From NCBI GenBank assembly GCA_019454045.1, contig SKCR01026819.1:1-64000 (forward strand): 64,000 nucleotides of DNA, written 5' to 3'. Within the stretch, counting starts at the first letter, position 1, and every line of letters begins with the position of its first letter. Positions 21,894 to 33,207 of this stretch are shown one piece after another. The position numbers and the translations under genes are program-made. Below the pieces are notes generated by a model. That model was not told where the DNA came from and did not search any database. It saw only the letters and a list, made by a program, of their open reading frames with translations. Source of the stretch: Zanthoxylum bungeanum (Eukaryota; Streptophyta; Magnoliopsida; Sapindales; Rutaceae).

Positions 21894-23289
21894 TAACATT
21901 TTGCTAGTCCTCGAGCAAAATACAGAATAAAATAATAGAATAAAATTTAACTAAGCCATTTTCGTAGGGATCACGGTTGTATTTAGCATATGCAACAAGC
22001 CTTTAAACCCCTAGGTGTCCCTAGTGGACGAGTTGTAGTCTCGTGAGGGTTTACAGCAATGTTACCCACAAACATTTTACAAAAGTAAAAATGCAGTAAA
22101 ACTAATGCACACAAAAGCAAAAAGACAAGCGAAAAGAGAATAAAGAAGTTAGTAACTAATCAGGTGAAACTTCTACTACAAGTTACTAGTTGTTTTGTTT
22201 CTTTCTAAATTACTAAATAAGTAAATTCTCCGATTATTTTTACCATTCTCCATATACACAGCCAACATAATATTAAACAACTCATTTTTGCCCACAACAG
22301 TCATAAGTGCAGTTGATAAGAGAGTAATATTTTTGTCCTAAAGTTCTATCAGATTTCACACCTTTTTGTAGCAATGGAATAATTTTTCTGATTTTTCTGA
22401 TTTTTTTTCTTTGCTTTTTTTTTTTTATTTATATACAATACCTTCCGTCTATGTAGCGAGTGTTGGGTCGATGGCTCCCAAACCAGTTGGCTTTAGGGCA
22501 CCAGGTGTTAAGACACCCCTACGAACTTAATTACTCAGACTTCAGATATAGATATATTTTTTTTGTAGCATCTTCGATCCATGTAGCGAGCTTTGGGCCA
22601 ATGACTCCCAAACCAGTTGGTTTTAGGGCACTAGGTGTTAAAACACCCTTACAGACTTAATAACCCGGATCTTAGATACTTTATTTTTTTACATCAGAAA
22701 TTTTTTTTTTTTTTTTACTCCATCACTATTTAGAGATGCTTCCTCCAATTAAACTAGAGCACGGAATATTACAAACTTTTCAATTACAGCTCATGTCCGT
22801 ATGTTTCCATGTAAATTCATAATACCTGTCAACTGAACATAAGAAGATTCATTTTAGTCAGTTTTATGGAGAATTCACAAATTAAATAATTCAAAATGAA
22901 ATAAACAAAAATTAACTTATTTCAAAATAAGATTGAGATACGTCTCAGGAGCGGAAATTCCTTACTCGGCTATCTCTTACCAATTCCACCTTTTTAGTCA
23001 AAATAAAAACACAAAATATGCAAAATATTTTTGTAATTTTTGAAAAAAATTTCAATTTTTTTGTATTTTTCGAAAAATTTTGGACTAAAAATAAAAACAA
23101 CAAACAAACTAAAAATAAGGTACTAATCAATTAAAGAACTCATATTGATTCTAACGGAATTTTGTTGCATAAATGAAAAATTTAAACGGAAAGTATTAAC
23201 ACAAAAGTTATGCACCCCCAAACCTAAATTAAGCATTGTTCCTAATGCGTTCAAAATATAAATAAATAGTTGGAACAATGGTACCGAGT
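21894..23289 (-). other. Element A 3' untranslated stretch
   Basis: AT-rich sequence between the 344-aa ORF and the 3' LTR. It holds two copies of a roughly 120-bp repeat (about 22440-22555 and 22560-22675, anchor CTCCCAAACCAGTTGG), poly-A/T runs near 22400 and 22690, and no gene that I can support. Confidence 0.6.
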
Positions 23290-24324
23290 TTACGTGTCTG
23301 TCTCATCCTCGTCGCTATCTGAAAGTGGATCTGGAAACTGTGGAACAGTGATGTGAAAGTCTCTCGCCATATGCTGCAATGCCTGTCCCATGGCAATGTT
23401 GTAATCAGTGAGAAAATCAACACGCCTCTCCAAACGATCAAATCTATCTGAAACTGAACGAGACTGTGCTGCTCTATGTGGCTGAGCTGGTGGCTGCTGT
23501 GTGGAAGAAGATGCTCCAGCTTGAGCTTGTCTCTCTGTTCGGAGTTGCTGGATCAGTCGGGGAGTCAGGGCTGTCATGGGCTGCATAGGTTCTTCTTGTG
23601 GGTCAACTGGAACCATACTTAAAGTGCATAATGAGGTGATCAGGTAAGGGTAATACAGTCCAGCTTGCGATTGGGTAGCAGCCCAAGCAATATTTGTAGA
23701 AATAAGCACTCCCACATCAATGGATAGCCCCGTCATCAAACAGTACAACAAAACCATCCTCTCCCGGGTGACAAAAGTGATGTGGGTCCCTGGAATGAGT
23801 GATCTCGTGAGGAAGTGAAACCAAACTCTCGCATCTGGTTTAAGAAACCTGGAGCTCATTTTCATGTATTCCCCACTGCTGCTCATTTCCCAGGTGGCAT
23901 TAGGGATACATAACTCATCTGTCATCTGCGAAATCTCAATCTCATTCCTCATTGCAGTATAATCATCCAACTCCATCTCCGGGATCCCATAAAATTTATT
24001 GATCGTCACCGAATCAAAAGTAACATGTCTCCCTCTTACCATAACCTGATAAGCGACATGCTGAGCAGCATTTGCGTAAAATTCTCGGACAACGGTAATG
24101 CTCGCCGGTCTGGGTTGCTGGCACAGTTTCTGCCAGTGTCTGTCGGTAATCACCCTGTCTATATCTCGAAATAATCCAGAGGGAATCTCAAAGCCTCTCT
24201 CAATGATTCCGACTTTCTTAGTCAGTCCCCTCTCATAGCGCTGTTCTGCAGCTGCTGAGACAAATTTTGTAGTGTCAAAACTGGGTTCAGCAGATGTTGA
24301 CGCTCTGGATCTCTTCGGTGGCAT
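23290..24324 (-). CDS. Intact 344-aa protein of element A, 'putative plant transposon protein' type
   Basis: The ORF runs without interruption from ATG (24324) to stop. The N-terminus is basic and serine-rich (MPPKRSRAST). The middle (about residues 60-235) has the look of the plant retroelement domain annotated as putative plant transposon protein: FYANAAQH, a VTFDSVTINKFYGIP segment, then a WFHFLTRSLIPGTH...TRERMVLLYCLMTGLSIDVG block. A Gln/Ala/Pro linker (about 265-285) leads to a short heptad-like segment (DRFDRLERRVDFL) and an acidic tail (SDSDEDETD). The family has no known enzymatic activity. It lies near the 3' end of the element, where Athila relatives place an env-like ORF. Conservation of an open frame in a young copy suggests the protein was recently made. 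Function unknown. Confidence 0.75.
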   Translation of the reverse strand: MPPKRSRASTSAEPSFDTTKFVSAAAEQRYERGLTKKVGIIERGFEIPSGLFRDIDRVITDRHWQKLCQQPRPASITVVREFYANAAQHVAYQVMVRGRHVTFDSVTINKFYGIPEMELDDYTAMRNEIEISQMTDELCIPNATWEMSSSGEYMKMSSRFLKPDARVWFHFLTRSLIPGTHITFVTRERMVLLYCLMTGLSIDVGVLISTNIAWAATQSQAGLYYPYLITSLCTLSMVPVDPQEEPMQPMTALTPRLIQQLRTERQAQAGASSSTQQPPAQPHRAAQSRSVSDRFDRLERRVDFLTDYNIAMGQALQHMARDFHITVPQFPDPLSDSDEDETDT

Positions 24325-24576
24325 TTTTAGAAATTTCGACAGAATCTCCTCTGTTTTTCCTCAAATCCTCAATAACACAAAACACCAAAATCACCGCAAA
24401 CACTCCAAATCAATCGGTCACCGCACTTCGCCCCCAATTACTACGAATCAAATTAATCCACAATCCAACACTTCGCAATTCAAAATTCCCAAATCAAACA
24501 CACCATAATTCAAACCTAATTACCAAATTAATTTACCAATTACCAAATCAAATTTATCAAATTATTACCGTTACTT

Positions 24577-25490
24577 TTGAATTCTGATTTTGGCAGTGGT
24601 GATACTCTCGGCAGTGAAGATTTGGTGGCTGTTACGGTGGTTCACGGTTTCTGGTGTGTTGGTTGTTGGACGGCAGTGATGGTCACGGCTTCTCTTGGTT
24701 CTCGGTTTGGGTGTCTCGGCTGTGGTGGTGCGGTTCAGGCGAAATGGTTGCAGTCTCGGTTTGGTCGCAGGTGATGGCTTCTGGTTTGGTCGATGGAAGG
24801 CCGATTTGGTTCGTTGGCTCGCGGTTGAGTCACGGCAGGGGTGGCTCGTGGTGGTTGCTCACGGTGTGGATCTCGGCTTGTGGTGGCTGGATTTTGGTTG
24901 GTGAAGATGGCTCACGGCAGATCTTGGTGTTTGGTGAGTGCTTACTGTGATGATTCTCGGTGATGTTGGTGCAGTTGGTGGGTCATGGTTGGCTTTGCAA
25001 TGGCGGATTCGAGGCTAGTAGTGTCTCGGCTGGTGGATCTCTCGGTGATGGTAGCTAACACTCGTGGTGGTGAGGCGGTTCTCGGTGTTGAGGCTCAGTT
25101 TTGGGTCTCGGTTTTGGTTTGTGGTTGGTCACGGCAAGGGTGGTAATGGCTCTCGGTGGGTTGGCTTTGATAGATCTCGGCGGTGGTCTTGGGTGTTGGT
25201 TGTCTCTCGGTGGTGAGGTTCACGGCAGATCTGGCTCGGCAAAGGTGGCTGAACGGTAGTGATGGCTGGTTCGGTTGATGCTGGTGCGGTTGTGGTTGGC
25301 GATGGATCTCGGTTTGCTGGTGGTTGTTGGTGCGGCTGGTGGTTGAAGATGAAGAAGATGAAGAGTGAAAGGAGATACTGCCAGCACCTGTTTTGTGTCT
25401 CTGATTTGAGTCAGCGTCGCGACGCTAAAATTATTATTATTATTTTTTTTTTTGGCAAAACCATGTCTTGCGACAGATAAATCCATAAGA
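24577..25490 (-). other. GT-rich (CA-rich in sense) leader between the two ORFs of element A
   Basis: Strong strand asymmetry: the plus strand is rich in G and T with recurrent CTCGGT, TCACGGC and GGTGGT words, so the element RNA would be C/A-rich here. One AGCGTCGCGACGCT palindrome is at 25413-25426. No convincing coding frame is seen. Confidence 0.7.
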
Positions 25491-25747
25491 CTTCTTACTC
25501 GGCCGTCTTTTCTGGATTGACTTTGTATCTTCGTGATTTTGTCAAATTTTTATTTTGAAAATCCCGCTTGTACTGGCTTGCTTTGTCCTGATAAATTCCA
25601 TTTTAATTTTTCCTGCAAAAATAACACAAATCAAAAAGTTCACACACAAAAATAAATAAATAAATAAATTACAACAAATTGCATGGGTTGCCTCCCTGCT
25701 AGCGCTAAATTTTTCGTCTTCAGCCAGACGTGACTGAAATTCATCTG

Positions 25748-27009
25748 TTAAGGAGGTTTCAGTGTCGTTTTGGATGTCCTATCAAAGACAATCCCGTGAG
25801 CGTTGCTTTTGAATGGTCTCTTCCAACGGTAAAGTGGCAAAAAGAATTTTGTCTCATTCAGTGCTCGTGTCACTTTTTTGCTCCTTATTGTTCCAGTGGT
25901 TCCTGCAAAGAAAGAAAGAAAATCAGGAGGTCTCGTATGATGCTTGACTTGGAATGGAAATTCCATTTTGTCAAGCTTCTGAGTGGTTTCTTTGATTTGT
26001 ACTCCCCAAAACAGCGATGTTTTTCCTGAATGCTCTGGATCTTTAATAAAGTCAGACATTTGCTCCTCCATTTGCTCTGCTTCTTGCTCCACCTTTTCTT
26101 CACAGATGTATTTGAAAATTTCTGCATTAAGCTCTTCATCTGTCATCTGTGAAATACATGTTTCAAAATTGTCAACCTGAAAAGAAATGTTAGATTTTAG
26201 GTCTTCATCCTCTGATCTGGTTGAAGTTATTGGCTCAGGTAGATCTTCATCAAACATTTGTGCAATGGAATCTCCAAGATCTTCATTTTGAGGATACAGA
26301 ATTTCATCCTCAATTTTTGATGCAGTTGGAACAAATATTTCAGCTTCATCTTCGTCAGAATCTGAATAATAGAAATCAAATCGAGACTTTGCCGGTTCGG
26401 GTTCCTGAACTGATACCTCTGGTTGTTGATACTGCTCAGCCTCCTCCTCTGTTAAGGTGTCATCGTGAAATGTTTGGTACTCTGAGGTTTCATCAGTGTC
26501 ATCTGAAACTGGTTCTTGAGGTATGATGTTCTGGTTTTCTATTAATTGTCTGATCTGATCTGTCATTCTTTGTATGGATTCTGCGTTACTCTGAATTTGT
26601 GCATCAAATCGAGCTTCTTGTTCTTTGAACATGTGAATCAATTGATCTTCCTCGGATTGTTGTGGTTCTTGATAAGGATCAAAGGAAGATGGTGGATAAG
26701 ATGGAAAATGTGATGGTTCTGTGAAATATGTTGGCTCATCATACCATGAAGGATTTTGATAGTTCTGCCACCCTGAATTATAATTGTACTCGCAATAATC
26801 GCTTGGGTGGTTACCATTACATATGTCACATCTCTACATTGAGTTCTGTGAGCAAAAGTAGTATTGCTTGGTTCTGGCATCCAGTGATAGTCATTGGGCT
26901 CAACAACAGGCCTCAGAAAACCGGACTGTTGCTCCCAGATTTGGGGTGTATCTTCTTGTAAAGTTCGTGATTTCTCAATTTCCCAATAATGTTCCATTTT
27001 TTTAATCAC
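25748..27009 (-). pseudogene. Gag-like ORF of element A with zinc knuckle, one frameshift
   Basis: The ORF starts at 27009 (MIKKMEHYWEIEK) and runs to about 26835, where a one-base shift is needed. After the shift the frame continues uninterrupted to 25748, although that frame has no ATG at 26641 and reads back to a TAG near 26834. Just after the shift is CDICNGNHPSDYC, a CX2CX3HX4C knuckle like those of Athila gag proteins. A Tyr/Pro/Asn-rich stretch (about 26650-26790), a coiled-coil-like segment (EQEARFDAQIQSNAESIQR) and a long acidic region follow. No protease or polymerase follows, so it would act as an RNA-binding or packaging protein. It could equally be read as two ORFs. Confidence 0.6.
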
Positions 27010-27106
27010 CTGAAAACAAAAGAAATAAAAATTACAAAATAAAAGAAAGAAAATTAGATATAAGTAAATTAGATAGTTTCAAAATTAACAACTCAAGAAA
27101 ATTAAG

Positions 27107-27124
27107 TCACCGGCAACGGCGCCA
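27107..27124 (-). other. Element A primer binding site (tRNA-Asp type)
   Basis: TGGCGCCGTTGCCGGTGA on the minus strand, 6 nt inside the 5' LTR. It fits the Asp-type primer site of Athila/Tat elements. Confidence 0.85.
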
Positions 27125-28553
27125 AAAACTTGACCGGCGTAAACACACACGTATAACGCAAGCGCACGTATCGTTCAAGTAGTATAAAAATATCGATCCC
27201 ACGAGGACTTAATTCCTACTTTTGTTATTAATTGTTGAATCTATTTATTTACAAATATCTAATTAAATGGAGATGAGAGAGATTGTTTGTTTGTTTGGTT
27301 GAATGTGGCTTTGCAAAATAAATAAATAAATAAAAAGACAAAAGAAAATACTAAGGAAAATAACAAAAGACACAAAGATCTAGGGTTGTGATTTATTCCA
27401 ATATCATTATAAAGATGAAGTGATTATTATATAGTTAGGAAATACAATGATTTATTAACCTGGAACACGAAATTATGCGAAAGCATCTGTCGATGGTCAG
27501 ACACAAATACCCAGTATAACCCAATTGAACCATATTCCTATGTCAACCACATTATCTGGATTCATTAAGATTAAGTTCCAATTATGGCTACCCTCGCCCG
27601 ACAGGTATATTCCTATCCTGTAAGGAAATCTATTGAAAGGGTTATCTATCCTCAAGGAAGATCGTGGGCTATTGAGTCTAAGGTCTTAAACTTAAAATCC
27701 CTATGTCTAGTTCATTTTAAGTTTACCTAATCAATTTTATTAATGGCCAATTAATAAAAAGCATTAAGATTAAGACTCAATAAATAAATCTTTATAATAC
27801 CCAAACTATAATCTAACCCTTATAAACTGGTGATATTGAAATTCATTACAACCCCAGATAACTATTTAGTTACAACACATAACTAGGACTAATAACTGAA
27901 AAGTAAAAGACATAAAGTAAAAATGCTGAAAAGTAAATACTGAAAAGTAAATTGCAATAAAATAAAATGCTAAGGTAAAAGAATTACTTTTACTACTACT
28001 AATTTAGATATCTCCCATAAAATAATATATAAACTTGTGATATTATTTAACCAACCGACCAATCTGGCGGTATCCTGATTAAGTCCAATTAAGTCCAACC
28101 AGCCATATAGGCGGTAATATTTGTCCATAATCCAGCCATAAAGGCGGTACCAAAATAAATTTATCAACCGACCAATCTGGCGGTATCCTTGATTAATCAG
28201 GTTCAAACCAACAGAAAATAAATATACCAACCGACCAATATAGCGGTATCCTTTATTAATCAGTATTTTAAATAGTTAATATATTATTTTTAAGGGAGAT
28301 TAATCTAAATAGTAACAGTAAAAGAATTACCTTTCACCCTAGCTGGGAAATTACTTTCTCATGAATAGTAAAAACTGTAAAAAGTAAAAAGTAAAAATTA
28401 AATTACTATTATTACAAATGGTAATTAAAATAAATTACAAATAAATAAATTAAAAAAACTAAAAATAAAAATAAAAATTCTAGAGAGAGAAACTCTCTCT
28501 AGAGAGAGAAATCAAGAGAGAGATAGGTGTCTAAAATTCTGAAATTCGCGCAG

Positions 28554-28562
28554 TATTTATAG
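28554..28562 (-). promoter_or_regulatory. TATA box of the element A 5' LTR
   Basis: CTATAAATA on the minus strand just downstream of the palindrome pair (28580-28620); same arrangement as in the other LTR copies. Confidence 0.7.
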
Positions 28563-28579
28563 AAATATTTTTCACTGTT

Positions 28580-28620
28580 CCAGCGTCGCGACGCCAAGGA
28601 CCTCAGCGTCGCGACGCTGG
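28580..28620. repeat. Palindrome pair in the element A 5' LTR
   Basis: Two GCGTCGCGACGC palindromes form a perfect 15-bp inverted repeat with an 11-nt spacer, identical to 21092-21132. Confidence 0.95.
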
Positions 28621-29369
28621 ATTTGTCACTGTTTGTCGACGTGGCACGATGAGAAGGCGACACGTGGTATGGCGGCTGACTGTTCACGCGACACGTGTCA
28701 AGGCGGCTAAGACTCAATTATTGTGATGACGTCATTGATGACGTCATGCTGATGTGGCGATGACGTGGCGCTGACGTGGCGATGACGTGGCGTTGGCGTG
28801 TGTTGCAATTGTCGGCACAATAGGATTGCGACACGTGGCGACACGTGTCAAGTTGTGATTGGCTGAGGCTGACGTGGCAAGTTGACTAGGTTGACCTGCT
28901 GACGTGGACGATGATGTGGCATGACACATGGCAAAGTTGACTCGTTGACCGCTGACGTGGCTGATGACGAGGCGACACGTGTCAAGTCAAAGTGTCGGCA
29001 GCATATGATGTTGACACGTGGCACGGCGCACGTTAGCAGATTCGTTGTGATGGTGACACGTGGCACGGCGCATTTTAGAAAAGTCAAACTTCTCAAATCC
29101 TGCTCAGTTGACCAGGCGTACGTTAGCAGATTCGGCGCATTCTTGGCGTCGCGACGCGGAAGGTCTGGGCGGCGCGACGCTGGAATTTACCAAAATGCCC
29201 TTTTTCGCCAATTTTCACTGTTTTGCTCCAAATCACCTCCAGAATGTCCTGAAACTTTATTTATCTACAAAATAACACAAAACACATCAAAACATTCACA
29301 AAACTCAAGAAACAATACAAAATATTAGGTTAAATGAGTGGGAAATAGTGATATAAATACCACTCATCA

Positions 29370-32300
29370 GTTTTATACTTCGTGTTGAAACTCTTTGAAT
29401 TTATCAAAAGTTTTCGATTTATGTTTCACAAGAAACACATAACCATAACGCGATGCCACATCCGTAAAGGTTACGAAGTGTTCATATTCACCTCTAGCCT
29501 AACTAGATATAGGCCCACTTACGTCACTATGAACGAGGGCTAACAGATCGGTGGCACTTGCACTTTTACCAAGTAAAAGGTGTTTTAGGCATTTTGCCTA
29601 ATAAACTAGATTCGTAGACATCATTTGAATAGAATCAAATCTGTCCTAGTACCCACTCTTTGAAAGTGTGGATATACGATTCTTGTTAATGTGTCCCAGA
29701 CAACAATGCCACAAATAAATCTCATCTGATTTATTCAGTTTGAGCTATTTGTTTGTCATGTCATATGTATGAGATTCATTTATATTCTAAATATAAATAT
29801 TGTTATTCACATCTAATGTGCTTATCTCAATATCATCTTTATAAAATAAAACACTTAGTGTTCTAGAATATAAAGGTATACCCGCAACGGGTTAAACTTA
29901 GATATAGAGATAATGTTTCTAGTCAAACTAGGTACATTATAACAGTTTCCTAATTTAAGTACATACTCAAAGGGTAGTTCCTAAACTTAGGTTTCTACGG
30001 TTAAAACAGCGACTCTCGTCCTATTTCCGACTCGTAGGTTGATCTCAACTGAAGTCAGTATCCTGCTAATCAACAGATTTTGCACATCAGTACATATCTA
30101 TGTACAACACTTAGTATCAAAAATCCAATTTTGAAATTAATAGTGAACATGTTTTTGACAAACATACTCGAAGCCGGAGCCTTGCCCCTCTTCACTTCCT
30201 TCATGTCTACCTTGTCCATACGGCAGTCATGCTTCCAGTGACCCCGTTTGCCACAGTTTAGGCAGACATCTTGGGATATGTCATTTGTCTTCCTAGAAGA
30301 CTGTGATGATTTTGCATTTGCCCCTTTTTAGAAGCTCCGGCTCTGCCTCCTTGAGCATAGCCATCAACTCTCCAAGAGTTTACTCTTGGTTCATAATGAA
30401 CCTGCCCCAGCTTTTGGGTAGAGACTATAAGATCAAATCTTTGGTAGTCTTGGCTACGTATGTAATGCCCAGCTAACCTATCTGATCGATGTTAGCAATC
30501 ATCTGCGACACCTAGTGCTCGACAGATGTACCCTCTGACATACACAAGCGAAAGAGCTTCTTTTGCAATTAGTATTTCTAAGATCTAAGAATAGATCAAT
30601 GAAGATCTTTAATTTCATCATCATGGTACAAGGATCTAATCCTTAATATTGACGACGGAATTAAAGTGTCATTGCATTAAGCATAAAGGATTGAGCACTA
30701 AAGTTATCATTACATGAATCTTACAAAGATCATGTTCTACTATTTGCTCAACTCCGGGCTTAGGCCCGAGATGTCATTCTATCAAATAGAATAACTTCTC
30801 AGTTCCTAGGACTATCCTGAGGTTCTATTCTCATTCTGAAAATTAAAGCCGTTTAAAGATATTTTCACCCATGATTATGTTCTAAACGATAATCTTTCAG
30901 TTATCTTGATTCCAATAGTCCAACTATTCAATCGACGATTTCGGGTACAATCGAATATAATGATTACTATAGTCTAACTATATAATCAATTATAATTTGA
31001 TTGGTTAAATTCAAATATAGTGATTACTATAATCCAATTATATAATCAACTATAAATTGAAGTAGTTTGAATACAGTCCAACTGTTTGATTTAAAAAACA
31101 ACAATTAAATATTAGTCCAACTAATATATATTAATAAATTAATGACGAAAAATGAAATGAGCGCGTATTGGCAAGTATCTAAACGAAATTACAAATTTAA
31201 TACCTGCCTCCCACTATTTTTTAGCGAGCCTCTAACCCTTCGTTGAGTACTCGGGAAACCTAATTTCCTAGTGGGCTAGGATCCCGTTAAATAACACACA
31301 ACCTTGACTTTGGCCAACAAGCTGTATGATATTTAACTAGGTAGATCTCTAAGATCAATTGGATCTTATCCAATTCCTAGATCCAGTAGGTGGACATCCA
31401 AGTCCGAAACATATATCTAATATATGTCAATATATCTGATATATTCCCTAACCTTTTTCCTCTTAATCCACTAAGCCTTGGCTTTGGCACAACAAGCTTA
31501 ATGATTCCAGTTAAGCGGGACCCATTGACTTTGGAAAGCTTCGTAATTGATGTCGATGGACAAGAAGTGATCTTGACTTTGGCCAACAAATCACAACTTG
31601 GACAAGACATACGATATGGAACAAAGCTTTCATGATTCAAACACATCCGCGATGGACAAAGGTCTTGACTTTGGCCAACAAACCAGTGCCAATCTTGGAT
31701 CTTGAGAATGAATCACTCAATGGAAGGAAAGCGCTTAATATTTGTTGAGGGTTTTTCGCGTAATTGGCAACCAATTAATTATCTTTGATTAGGTCTCATC
31801 ATACACCCTTAAGCATGCATTCTAAAAGCATAATAAGGCGCGGTAAATAAATTAATAATGATATGGAGATGGATATTTAAAACATTTTGTTCCTAGAACA
31901 AATCTCTCATTTTCCTCTCTCCCGCTAGTAGAAATCTTACTTCTACCCAATTACATAACACTTCTAAAGAAACCTCATTTACATTGAGGGGAATAGGTGA
32001 GAAGAGAAATACAAAGAGTCAAGAGGTAATAGGCTGGACACGCAGGTCCAATTTAATAAATTCTAAATTTATTACAACAATTTCGAAAATTATCCTCACC
32101 CATCTAATATCTATCTGATATACATTATTCATACATCACATCTATGTATTCACACAAAGCATGTTATCAATCAATCTAATCCAATTAATTAATCTTTAAT
32201 TAATGATCACCCAATGTTCAAACAATAATTTGATTTGCGCGAGTCCAACTCATTTTAAGAATAAGTACTCAAAGTACGAATTCTTGAATGATATCAAACT

Positions 32301-33190
32301 ATAATATTAAATCCAATTTAATTTGTATTCAATACTAATTCTTTATTTAATTCCAAATTAAATAATTACACTTTATTAATGAGCCTTTGCGACTTATATT
32401 CTAAATTTAATCTTAATGGGTCTTAAAGCCCAATTAACATCCAATGTCAATTTAATTAAAGTCCAATGGGCTTTCAATTAATTTATAAGGCATGGACTTT
32501 GGCAACCAAGGCCCAATAAGGAATCACCATTTGCCAAAAATCAATTTAGGCCCAATTAAATTTCTTTAAAGGCCCAATAATCATATTTGGACTTTATTGA
32601 AATGGTTTTAAGCCCAATTGGATCCAACCAATTATCTTAAACCAAACTTGGCCTAACCAAGCCCATTAAGCCCAAATACAACTTTATTAGCCCAATTAAT
32701 TAAATTATAAAATTCCAAATTTCATAATTTAATTAATTGAAGTGTATTAGCTGTAATTAATTAGTCAAATTAACATTTCCAAAATACCAATTACACTAAT
32801 TAATCATGCTTTATTATTATCAATTCATGTCCAACATAATTGAAGCAAAATCAATCCCAACATGCTCTTAAGCTCTCGGCAATATGGGACTTTTTATATC
32901 AATTTTGATTTCAATCCAATTAAATCACAAACTAATATATCCCATGCATTTTAAACATATCCGATTGTCTAATATTCAAAATCACCAAGAGCTAGGGTTC
33001 CAACATATATTCGGCCAAGCCTCAAATTTTGGGGAAAATTAATCCAATTAATTTTTCTTCAAATTGATCATGCACAACTCAAAGTTAACATATTATAAGC
33101 ATGCTCAAACAAACAATTTTCCTAAAACATGCTCAAATCAAAAATACCCAAATTAAAGTTAAGAACCCTAAATTCAATTTCATGCTTAAT
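29370..33190 (-). pseudogene. Copia gag, protease and integrase start, decayed
   Basis: On the minus strand, reading leftwards: a CCHC knuckle CLNCGKRGHWKHDC (30223-30264) ends gag. The protease region (about 29950-30118) has TDVQNLL and INLRVGNRTRVAVL as in copia proteases, but the active-site DTG reads DTK and a stop follows. The integrase core starts near 29545 with LLALVHSDVSGP (first catalytic Asp) and TFTDVASRYGYVFLVKHKSKTF. The frame then meets element A at 29370 and resumes at 19652. The stretch 31740-33190 is AT-rich with no recognisable frame and probably holds a decayed gag N-terminus and leader. Confidence 0.75.
31300..31690. repeat. Dispersed CTTGACTTTGGCCAACAA repeats
   Basis: Four copies or near-copies of an 18-bp motif occur (about 31303, 31477, 31573 and 31664) at irregular spacing in the copia gag region. 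The cause is not clear. Confidence 0.7.
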
Positions 33191-33194
33191 AACC

Positions 33195-33205
33195 GCTCTG
33201 ATACC
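33195..33205 (-). other. Copia primer binding site (tRNA-iMet type)
   Basis: GGTATCAGAGC on the minus strand, 2 nt from the LTR end, the common initiator-methionine primer of copia elements. Confidence 0.85.
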
Positions 33206-33207
33206 GT

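Larger units (their letters stand above)
19653..29369 (-). mobile_element. Element A: young non-autonomous Athila-like LTR retrotransposon
   Basis: The LTRs 19653-21881 (2229 bp) and 27131-29369 (2239 bp) are nearly identical by eye, with a few SNPs and small indels. The perfect duplication GTTTT lies at 19648-19652 and 29370-29374. On the minus strand the 5' LTR is 29369-27131, then a primer site TGGCGCCGTTGCCGGTGA (27107-27124, the tRNA-Asp type used by Athila and Tat elements), a gag-like ORF, a long C/A-rich leader, an intact 344-aa ORF, a purine tract (21882-21893) and the 3' LTR. The 5.2-kb interior holds no PR, RT, RNase H or integrase motifs, so mobility must come from a partner. Confidence 0.93.
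27131..29369 (-). repeat. Element A 5' LTR
   Basis: Near-identical partner of 19653-21881. TATA box CTATAAATA at 28554-28562; palindrome pair at 28580-28620; ACGT cluster at about 28636-29075. This is the copy expected to drive the element, transcribing towards lower coordinates. Confidence 0.95.

Noticed and set aside
24577..24950. Gly/Trp/Val-rich ORFs in the GT-rich block
   Set aside because: Low-complexity translation of a strand-skewed stretch, on the strand opposite to the element transcript.
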